Assembly: GCA_018242425.1 (NCBI GenBank)
Contig: JAFEBX010000003.1
Coordinates: 310,001-374,000, forward strand
From: Pseudomonadota bacterium
GTDB taxonomy: Bacteria > Pseudomonadota > Gammaproteobacteria > Xanthomonadales > Xanthomonadaceae
Length of the DNA: 64,000 nucleotides
Reading direction: 5' to 3'
The notes below the pieces were generated by a model. The model worked only from the letters and a program-made list of their open reading frames with translations, did not search any database and was not told the DNA's origin. Each line of letters opens with the position of its first letter. Position 1 is the stretch's first letter. Of this stretch, positions 55,220 through 64,000 are shown in pieces. The translations under genes and the position numbers were made by a program.

Positions 55220-56134
55220 TTAGCGGCCGCGGATTCCGTTCCATATCGCGCCGGCACGGACCTTCGCCGGCGACACCCGGGACGAGCGCGGCTGCGCGAA
55301 CAGCGCGCGGATCTGCTGGTGCAATCCGGGATCAAGGCGATCGCGCACCGACCAGTATTCGCGGTATTTCCGCTTGAAGAAGGCGGCGTACTCGCGATCC
55401 CCCAGCAGGCCTTCGTCGAACATCCAGTTGGCGACCTGCATCTCCTCGACGAAGTTGAGGCCGCTGCGGTAGACGCCGCTGCTGACGTTCTGCGGATGCT
55501 GGCGGTAGTAGTCGAGCAGCCGTCCGCTGATGTGGACCTTGCCGAGGCGGGCCAGGCCGATCCAGAACAGCCAGTCGCCGCAGAAGCGGTAGTCGAGGTA
55601 ATCGCGCGGCACCTGTTCGTAAAGATCGCGGCGCCACAGCGCCATGCTCGCGTTGTAGATCGAGGTCGGCGCCATCTGGCGTCGGATGAATTCGCGACCA
55701 TCCAGTGTTTCGGCCAGGCGATCCGCCCGCGACTGCCAGTTGATGACGCCGTCGGGCCCGACGAAATAGGCCTGGCAATAGGCCAGCACACAGTCGGGAT
55801 CGGCACGCAGCCCGGCCAGCAGGGTTTCGAGGAAGGTCGGCTCGCACCAATCGTCGCTCTCGGCGATCCAGACGTAGCGCCCCCGCGCCAGTGCGATGCC
55901 CTTCTCCCATTGCTTGAAGGTGGTGCCGCCGTTGACCTCGTTGCGGACCAGGTGGCTGACCTGCGGATGGCCGCGATAGCGCTCCAGCACCGCCATGCTG
56001 TCGTCGGGGGAGCAATCGTCGAGCAGGATCAGCTCGAAATCGCGCCAGGTCTGGGCCAGGATCGAGTCGATCCGCTGCGCCAGATATGGGGCGTGGTTGT
56101 AGTTGGGGACGATGACGGAGACTTCAGGGGTCAT
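55220..56134 (-). CDS. Family 2 glycosyltransferase
   Basis: A 304-residue GT-A enzyme. Motifs are SVIVPNYNHAPYLAQRIDSI, LILLDDCSPDDS, IAESDDWCEPTF (DXD-type) and the acceptor-side CGDWLFWIGLARLG. The C-terminus is basic. Probably adds a sugar to LPS or a capsule-like polymer; donor and acceptor are unknown. Divergent from the two tandem glycosyltransferases across 81 bases. Confidence 0.9.
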   Translation of the reverse strand: MTPEVSVIVPNYNHAPYLAQRIDSILAQTWRDFELILLDDCSPDDSMAVLERYRGHPQVSHLVRNEVNGGTTFKQWEKGIALARGRYVWIAESDDWCEPTFLETLLAGLRADPDCVLAYCQAYFVGPDGVINWQSRADRLAETLDGREFIRRQMAPTSIYNASMALWRRDLYEQVPRDYLDYRFCGDWLFWIGLARLGKVHISGRLLDYYRQHPQNVSSGVYRSGLNFVEEMQVANWMFDEGLLGDREYAAFFKRKYREYWSVRDRLDPGLHQQIRALFAQPRSSRVSPAKVRAGAIWNGIRGR

Positions 56135-56215
56135 TCGGCGACTTTTTTTGGCGCGAGCGTGACTTTCGACACTTGATCAGGGCAATATTATCGAACCTCG
56201 ATCACATTCTTCCCC

Positions 56216-57043
56216 GTGACCACCGCCAGCCTCGTCGTCTCCACCTACAACTGGAAAGAAGCGCTGGCATTGTGCCTGCACAGCATCGCCGCGCAAAGGG
56301 TCCTGCCACTGGAAGTGGTGGTCGCCGACGACGGTTCGCGCGAAGACACCGCGGAACTGATCCGCACCATGGCCGCCGATTTCCCCGTGCCGCTGATCCA
56401 TGCCTGGCAGGAGGACGCCGGTTTCCGCCTGGCGCGCGTGCGCAACCTCGGCATCGCCGCCAGCTCCGGCGACTACGTGATCTTCCTGGACGGCGACCTG
56501 ATCCTGCATCCGAGGTTCGTCGCCGACCATCTGGCCCTGATCCGGCCCGGCATCTTCCTGCAGGGCAGCCGCCTCAACGCCACGCCCGAAGAATCGGCGC
56601 GCCTGCTCGCCGGCGGCAAGCCGAAGTTCTCGCCCTTCATGGACATGGAAGGCCGCTACAAGCGCAAGCATGCGCTGCGCCTGCCGTGGGTCGCGCGCCG
56701 CAAGGCACTGACCGCCGAGGGCGGGCAGATGATGGGCTGCAACATGGGCATCTGGCGCGCCGACCTCGATCGCGTCAACGGCTTCGACGACAACTACGAA
56801 GGCTGGGGTCGCGAGGACGACGACATCTCCGCGCGCCTCAAACATGCAGGGCTGGTGCGCCGCCCGATCCGTTTCGCCGGATTGGCGATCCACCTGTGGC
56901 ACAAGACGCGCTGGCCGGACGGCATCCCGCCGACCGAGGTCCTGCCCAACGATCGTTTCTTCAACAAGGTGCTGGCCGAAGGCACGATCCGCTGCAATCG
57001 CGGACTCGATGCCCACGTCGCCACGCGCCACGCCCGGGCCTGA
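56216..57043 (+). CDS. Family 2 glycosyltransferase with galactosyltransferase-like C-terminus (copy 1)
   Basis: A 275-residue enzyme beginning with GTG. The N-terminal GT-A domain has LVVSTYNWKEALALCLHSI, VVADDGSREDT and IFLDGDLILHPRF; the C-terminal segment has GCNMGIWRADLDRVNGFD and GWGREDDDISARLKHAG, the glyco_transf_7C-type metal and acceptor region. It shares most of its residues with the next protein and is a tandem duplicate. The next gene starts 2 bases after the stop. Confidence 0.92.
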   Translation: MTTASLVVSTYNWKEALALCLHSIAAQRVLPLEVVVADDGSREDTAELIRTMAADFPVPLIHAWQEDAGFRLARVRNLGIAASSGDYVIFLDGDLILHPRFVADHLALIRPGIFLQGSRLNATPEESARLLAGGKPKFSPFMDMEGRYKRKHALRLPWVARRKALTAEGGQMMGCNMGIWRADLDRVNGFDDNYEGWGREDDDISARLKHAGLVRRPIRFAGLAIHLWHKTRWPDGIPPTEVLPNDRFFNKVLAEGTIRCNRGLDAHVATRHARA

Positions 57044-57045
57044 CC

Positions 57046-57945
57046 ATGGCGACGCCCTGCACGCTGCTGGTCACGACGTACAACTGGCCACAGTCGCTGC
57101 AGGCGGTCCTGGCCAGCGTGCGCCGGCAAACGACGCTACCCGATGAAGTGGTGATCGCCGATGACGGCTCGCGCGATGACACCCGCGAATTGCTGCTGCG
57201 GGAAGCCGGCGATTTCCCCACCGCGTTGCGCCATGTCTGGCAGGAGGATCGCGGTTTCCGCGCCGCCAGTTCGCGCAATCGCGCGCTGGCCGCCAGTCGC
57301 GGCGATTACATCGTGATGATCGACGGCGACATGATGCTGCACCCCGATTTCGTCGCCGATCATCTCGCGCTGGCGCAGCCCGGCAGTTTCCTGCAAGGCG
57401 GGCGCATCCAGGCGACCGAAGCGTGGACGCGGCGATTGCTGGCTGGCGCGACGCCGCGCTTCCATCCCTTCGTCGCCGCCGACTTCCACGCGCAACATGG
57501 CGACGACCGCCACCACGCCATCCACAATCTCGTGCTCGCGCGCAAGAAAGCCGAATCGCGCAACGCCGGCTCCACGGTGATGAGCTGCAACCTCAGCGGA
57601 TGGCGCGAGGATATCGTCGCGGCCAACGGTTTCGACGAACGCATGGAAGGTTATGGCAGCGAGGATCTCGAGCTCGACCTGCGCCTGCGCAATGCCGGCC
57701 TGCGCCGGCGGCGACTGAAGTTCGCCGGGCTCGCCGTCCACCTGATGCACTGCACGCGCGCACCAGTCAATCCCGAAGACGCGGAAGCGCCGAACAACTG
57801 CATCCTGCGCAAGACCGCTGAAACCGGCGCGACCCGCTGCGAACTGGGGATGGATCGCTACGCCACGGAATACGCCACGCCGCCACCGGACTTGCGCACG
57901 CTCAGCCCAGCAGCGATTCCAGCGCGGACTGCAGTCGCTGGCTGA
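57046..57945 (+). CDS. Family 2 glycosyltransferase with galactosyltransferase-like C-terminus (copy 2)
   Basis: A 299-residue paralogue of the preceding gene. Equivalent motifs are LLVTTYNWPQSLQAVLASV, VIADDGSRDDT, VMIDGDMMLHPDF, SCNLSGWREDIVAANGFD and GYGSEDLELDLRLRNAG. It has an extra 24-residue insertion before the C-terminal domain and a longer tail. Its end overlaps the opposite-strand GT4 gene by 44 bases. Confidence 0.92.
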   Translation: MATPCTLLVTTYNWPQSLQAVLASVRRQTTLPDEVVIADDGSRDDTRELLLREAGDFPTALRHVWQEDRGFRAASSRNRALAASRGDYIVMIDGDMMLHPDFVADHLALAQPGSFLQGGRIQATEAWTRRLLAGATPRFHPFVAADFHAQHGDDRHHAIHNLVLARKKAESRNAGSTVMSCNLSGWREDIVAANGFDERMEGYGSEDLELDLRLRNAGLRRRRLKFAGLAVHLMHCTRAPVNPEDAEAPNNCILRKTAETGATRCELGMDRYATEYATPPPDLRTLSPAAIPARTAVAG

Positions 57946-58903
57946 AGCCGGCGTCGTTGTCGAGGTACCAGTTGCGCGCATTGGCGCCGAGGCGATCGAG
58001 CTCTGCATCGGGCGTCGCGACCAGGCGTTCGATCGTCGCGGCCATGGCGTCGTCGTCGAAGTACCAGGTGGTGGCCAGATGTTGCGTGCCCGTGCGCCCG
58101 CTCGCGACCAGCACGCCGCGCTCCGGCGTCACCAGTTCGTTCATCGGTTCGCCGTCGGTCGTCACCACGACCGCGCCGACACTCATCGCCTCGACGATGT
58201 AGTGGCCGAAGCCTTCGGTTTCCGACGGGCACAGGTGGAAGCGGTGCGCGTTCTGCATCCGTCGCAATTCGGCGTCATCGATGTAGTCGATGCGGTGGAT
58301 GATGTTCGCTGCCGCAGGCTCGATCGGCTGCGCCGTGCGCGGACTCTGCAAAACGGTCAGCGTCGGCCAGTGCGGATGCCGCTGCCACAGGGCGATCAGG
58401 CGTTGGGTGCCCTTGTTGGAACTGCGCCCGGCGAGATGGAAGAACGCACGTTCGCGCGGCACCGCGGCATCGAAACGATCGTCGCTGGTGAAGCCGCAGT
58501 AAGCGACCTTGCAGCCCCGCTTCTCGAAAATGCCGATCGCATGGCGGGTCTTGGCGAGGATGCCGTCGACGCGCGGCAGAAGCGCCACATCGGAATGCAG
58601 GCACCACTCCGGGTTCGGCACGAACAACTGGCGTTGCGCCACGCCGAAATCCTCGGGGCGCACGTGTTCCAGCATCAGGTTGGCGTCGAACTTCGAACGC
58701 CCGGACAGGCGATGCGCCAGCGCGCGCAGCCGCATCAGGATCGGGCGCGACCATTTGCGCAGCTTGCCGCGACCGATCGCGCTGACCGTCACCGAATCGC
58801 CGGCGCGGCGCAATGCCTCGGCAAGCAGCTCGATGTCGCGGGTCAGGCCAACGCCGTTGCTCCAGGCGATCACGTTGAGCGCGTGGCGACGCTGGCCTGC
58901 CAT
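57902..58903 (-). CDS. GT4-like glycosyltransferase (GT-B fold)
   Basis: A 333-residue enzyme. The Rossmann-like N-terminus starts VIAWSNGVGLTRDIELLAEA and the C-terminal domain has the nucleotide-sugar motif LCPSETEGFGHYIVEAMSVG followed by VTTDGEPMNEL, typical of GT4 (E-x7-E). It lies 3 bases after maeB on the same strand, an unexpected pairing that may be coincidental cotranscription. Likely acts in surface glycan assembly with the neighbouring GT2 genes. Confidence 0.9.
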   Translation of the reverse strand: MAGQRRHALNVIAWSNGVGLTRDIELLAEALRRAGDSVTVSAIGRGKLRKWSRPILMRLRALAHRLSGRSKFDANLMLEHVRPEDFGVAQRQLFVPNPEWCLHSDVALLPRVDGILAKTRHAIGIFEKRGCKVAYCGFTSDDRFDAAVPRERAFFHLAGRSSNKGTQRLIALWQRHPHWPTLTVLQSPRTAQPIEPAAANIIHRIDYIDDAELRRMQNAHRFHLCPSETEGFGHYIVEAMSVGAVVVTTDGEPMNELVTPERGVLVASGRTGTQHLATTWYFDDDAMAATIERLVATPDAELDRLGANARNWYLDNDAGFSQRLQSALESLLG

Positions 58904-58906
58904 GCG

Positions 58907-61201
<2,295 letters not shown>

Positions 61202-61246
61202 CGTCTCGGGATCAGTCGTATGTCCTTGCCATTCTAGCGCGGAGGC

Positions 61247-62515
61247 CTAGAAATCGGCGAGATCGAAGCGGTCGGCGATCTGGTCGAGGTGGATGCGGTT
61301 GGCGAACAGCGAGAACGCCAGCACCCCGGCGAGGCCATTGGCGCGCGCGACCCAGAGCGGCAGCCAGCGCGGCGGCGCCAGGGTGCCATCGGCGAACAAC
61401 GGCTGGAAGCGCTGGACATCCTGCAGGGTCATCTTGCCGGCGAACAGCAGGCGGCACAGCTGCAGGCGGTCCTGGCGCAGCGACCAGCGGAAGAAGGTGT
61501 GGACCGCGACCAGTCCGCGCAGGTAGACGGTGTCCTTGGTGAAGGCCAGGCCGCCGCTGGTCGGCACGCCGCGGAACACGCGCTGTGCCGAAGCGAAGCT
61601 TTCCTGCTGGTCCTGGCCGGCATCCAGGAAGTACTGGAAGACCTGGACGAAATCGGCGCCACCCAATGCCATCGCCACCGCCTCGATGCGCAGGCTGACG
61701 CGTTTCATGCGCTCGATGTCGGTGCTGCCGGTGATCTGTTCGGCGAAGGTGGCGAGCCCTTCCTGGGTCGCGGTCACGCGCGGCGACGACAGTTCGAGGC
61801 TCTTCAATACCGGCTGCTCACGGCCGTTGAGCGCGGTCAGCGAATGGACGAAGGCTTCGTGCTGCAACAGTTGCGCACGGTCGTAATCGCTGAAGGTCGC
61901 ACTGGTGCGCAGGCGGATGCGGGTGGCCGCGGCGGCCGCTTTCGCGATCAGTTGCGGATCGAGTTCGACATTGATGACGCGACCCTCGAAGAAATCGTCG
62001 AGGTCGTTCTGCAATTGCAGCGCCAGCGCGGTGGCGGAAATCTGCACCGTTTCCGCCGGCGCCAGCAGTCCGCGATCGAGTTCGCCAGCGATCCCGATGA
62101 AATGGTGCGCGGCTTCCAGCGTGCTCGGGCCGTCGCCGGGCAATGGCTCGTCAGGGCGACCGAACAGCTGCTGCGAGATTTCGCTGACGCTCGCGGTGCC
62201 GAGGTTTTCCAGCAATTCCGCCGCCAGAGACCAGCTGTGCGCACTCTCGATCAGGTAATCGCCGATCGGATGGCCGGGTTCGGACTCGCCGGCGATCGCC
62301 TCCAGCTCGCGTCGGACATCGCTGAAGTCGTGTTTGGGGTACTCGACCACCGGATTGGTTTTCTTCCCGGCATTCCATGCATCCAGGAACGGCTGCTGCA
62401 GGCTGGCCGGCCAGCTCACCATGTTGAGCAGGCGCAGGCCTTTCGCGACCTGTACCAACCGCGCATCGAGCGCGGCGTAGCGTTGCTGCTCCGGGGTCAG
62501 CTCAATGTCCGCCAC
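61247..62515 (-). CDS. DUF1704 (QEGLA-motif) putative metallopeptidase
   Basis: A 422-residue protein of the flavohemoglobin-expression-modulating QEGLA-motif family, now linked by homology to the tubulin carboxypeptidase MATCAP group. The HExxxH motif is in LLQHEAFVHSL and the family TQEGLATFAEQI follows about 45 residues later. The GTG at 62515 overlaps the rsgA stop by 14 bases, indicating coupling. Bacterial substrate unknown. Confidence 0.88.
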   Translation of the reverse strand: MADIELTPEQQRYAALDARLVQVAKGLRLLNMVSWPASLQQPFLDAWNAGKKTNPVVEYPKHDFSDVRRELEAIAGESEPGHPIGDYLIESAHSWSLAAELLENLGTASVSEISQQLFGRPDEPLPGDGPSTLEAAHHFIGIAGELDRGLLAPAETVQISATALALQLQNDLDDFFEGRVINVELDPQLIAKAAAAATRIRLRTSATFSDYDRAQLLQHEAFVHSLTALNGREQPVLKSLELSSPRVTATQEGLATFAEQITGSTDIERMKRVSLRIEAVAMALGGADFVQVFQYFLDAGQDQQESFASAQRVFRGVPTSGGLAFTKDTVYLRGLVAVHTFFRWSLRQDRLQLCRLLFAGKMTLQDVQRFQPLFADGTLAPPRWLPLWVARANGLAGVLAFSLFANRIHLDQIADRFDLADF

Positions 62516-63581
62516 GCTTCTTGTCCAGCCACTTGTTAAGGGCGCGGGTCGTGCGTTTTTCCTCGGACTTCTTCGACTGGCGGCTTTCCAGCGTCTCCGC
62601 CGCCGCCTCGACTTCGTCCATCAGTTTGCGCCAGTTGGCAACGCGATCGGGATCGAGCGTGCCCGCCTCGATCGCCGCACGCACCGCACAACCGGGCTCG
62701 CGTTCATGCTTGCAGTCGCGGAAGCGGCATTGTTCGGCCAGCGCATCGATGTCGGCGAACACCGAGCGATCGGGTTTTTCCTCACCGGTCGGCTTGAGTT
62801 CGCGCATGCCCGGGGTATCGATCAGGCAGGCCCCCGACGGCAGCGGCAACAGCGCGCGATGCGTGGTGGTGTGGCGGCCACGCGAATCGCTGGCGCGCAC
62901 TTCGCCGGTCTTCATCCGTTCGTTGCCGAGCAAGGTATTGGTGATGGTCGATTTGCCGGCGCCACTCGATCCGACCAGCACCACCGTGTGCCCCGGCTGC
63001 AGCCACGGCATCAACGCGGCGACCGATTCCGCATCCTTGGCATTCACCGCGTGCACGGCGACGCCTTCATCGCGAATGGCCTGCAACGCGGCGAGCGCAG
63101 CCTCGACATCGCCGCCCTTGTCGGCCTTGGTCAGCACGACCACGGCTTCGATGCCGCCACCCTGCACCAGCACCAGGTAACGCTCGATCCGGCGCGGGTT
63201 GAAGTCGGCATCGAGCCCGGTGACGACGAAAGCGGTATCGATATTGGCGGCGATCAGCTGCTGCTTGTAATGCTCGCCAGCGGCGCCGCGTTTCAGCGTG
63301 GTCCGGCGCGGCAACAGGGCGATGATCTGCCGACGCTCCACCAGCACCCAGTCGCCGACACCGGCGCGCTGCAATGGATCCTTGAGGTTGCGTTGCCATT
63401 CCGGCGGCGATTCCGCGGAAAACGGCTCGGCTTCGGGGGCATCCACCAGGCGGTAGCCGCTGCGGTGCTGTTCCACCACCCGCGCCGGCCGCGCGGTCGG
63501 GTGGCGCGCCAGCAGGTCCAGCCACTCCGGGCCCGGCTGCAACGGCCAGCCGATGGCCTGAAGGCCGGTTGCGGAGTTCAA
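62502..63581 (-). CDS. rsgA: Ribosome small-subunit-dependent GTPase A
   Basis: A 359-residue circularly permuted GTPase assisting 30S maturation. An OB-like N-terminus (RAGVGDWVLVERRQIIALLP) precedes G4 LTKADKG, G1 GSSGAGKST, G3 DTPGMRE and the zinc knuckle CRFRDCKHEREPGCAV. It begins at a TTG (63581). Divergent from the aminotransferase gene across 98 bases. Confidence 0.95.
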   Translation of the reverse strand: MNSATGLQAIGWPLQPGPEWLDLLARHPTARPARVVEQHRSGYRLVDAPEAEPFSAESPPEWQRNLKDPLQRAGVGDWVLVERRQIIALLPRRTTLKRGAAGEHYKQQLIAANIDTAFVVTGLDADFNPRRIERYLVLVQGGGIEAVVVLTKADKGGDVEAALAALQAIRDEGVAVHAVNAKDAESVAALMPWLQPGHTVVLVGSSGAGKSTITNTLLGNERMKTGEVRASDSRGRHTTTHRALLPLPSGACLIDTPGMRELKPTGEEKPDRSVFADIDALAEQCRFRDCKHEREPGCAVRAAIEAGTLDPDRVANWRKLMDEVEAAAETLESRQSKKSEEKRTTRALNKWLDKKRGGH

Positions 63582-63679
63582 GCGCAGTGGCGGGTCGTTG
63601 TCATGCGGGGATTCTAGCCGCCCTCATCCCATGATTTCCGCTAGTCTGTGGGGATTCGTGCCCCCAATCGTGTGTGTCG

Positions 63680-64000
63680 ATGTCGCTTTCCACCCGCCAG
63701 CGCCTCTCGGAAGTGCGCTATGAAATCCGCGGCGAACTGGCCCGCCGCGCCCGTGACCTGGAATCCCAGGGTCGCAGCCTGATCAAGCTCAACATCGGCA
63801 ATCCCGGCGCCTTCGGCTTCCGCGCGCCGGAACACCTGCAGCAGGCGATCGCCGGGCGCATCGCCCAGACCGACCCCTATACCCACCAGCAGGGCCTGCC
63901 GGAAGCGCGCGAAGCCATCGCCGCGCACCACGTCGCCCGCGGCACACCGGGTGCCAGCGCCGATCGCGTCTTCATCGGCAACGGCGTCAGCGAACTGATC
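63680..64000 (+). CDS. alaA: Aminotransferase, AlaA-like (N-terminal part, runs off the window)
   Basis: The first 107 codons of a PLP-dependent aminotransferase. LSEVRYEIRGELARRARDLE, LIKLNIGNPGAFGFRAPEHL and VFIGNGVSELI match E. coli AlaA closely, an alanine-glutamate transaminase. The catalytic Lys lies beyond the window end, so only the N-terminal domain is seen. ATG at 63680 gives the standard N-terminus. Confidence 0.85.
   Translation, partial: MSLSTRQRLSEVRYEIRGELARRARDLESQGRSLIKLNIGNPGAFGFRAPEHLQQAIAGRIAQTDPYTHQQGLPEAREAIAAHHVARGTPGASADRVFIGNGVSELI

Overview
The window is high-GC, gene-dense bacterial chromosome. Gene content and protein style fit a gammaproteobacterium of the Xanthomonadaceae (Lysobacter/Luteimonas/Xanthomonas relatives). 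The support is a complete atpIBEFHAGDC operon, homodimeric pyruvate dehydrogenase with a lipoyl-fused E3, YajQ, DUF3297, DUF1415, DUF2167 and RsgA. The genus is inference only. No rRNA, tRNA or CRISPR was seen.

Layout. 0-5 kb: phasin, a secreted DUF1579 protein, an XRE regulator, bioD, free-methionine-sulfoxide reductase and glmS. 5-12.4 kb: a plus-strand operon of an export system (adaptor, ATPase, two FtsX permeases) with an NtrC-type regulator and its histidine kinase, preceded by a near-perfect sigma-54 promoter. 12.4-21.8 kb: glmU, a GtrA-like gene, a repeat element and the ATP synthase operon. 22-27.3 kb: a small secreted Cys-repeat protein, then lpdA, an MscS channel and aceF. 27.4-30.8 kb: yajQ, DUF1415, a second repeat cluster, an RsuA-type pseudouridine synthase, rsmC and DUF3297. 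30.9-36.3 kb: exported and membrane proteins (M28 peptidase, DUF2167, J-like protein, serine hydrolase). 36.3-42 kb: a cation/proton antiporter, an MFS transporter with a Met-rich extension, and a five-gene GST/TetR/VOC/VOC/SRPBCC operon. 42.1-47 kb: a LytS/LytTR two-component system, a lipoprotein and an ABC exporter. 47-51 kb: S9 peptidase, ACP phosphodiesterase, MFS transporter. 51-52.4 kb: an AT-rich island with an orphan protein and an HNH nuclease with a possible PUA/EVE-like N-terminus. 52.4-61.2 kb: aceE, four glycosyltransferases and maeB. 61.2-64 kb: DUF1704, rsgA and the start of an alaA-like aminotransferase.

How it fits together. atp, glmU and glmS keep the order and strand of the classical atp-glmU-glmS neighbourhood, but other genes split it. 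The pyruvate dehydrogenase genes lie in two places (aceE alone; aceF-mscS-lpdA). The signals most worth a second look are the sigma-54-controlled exporter that appears to encode its own activator and sensor, a family of hairpin-forming inverted-repeat elements including a nested copy, and the AT-rich nuclease island.
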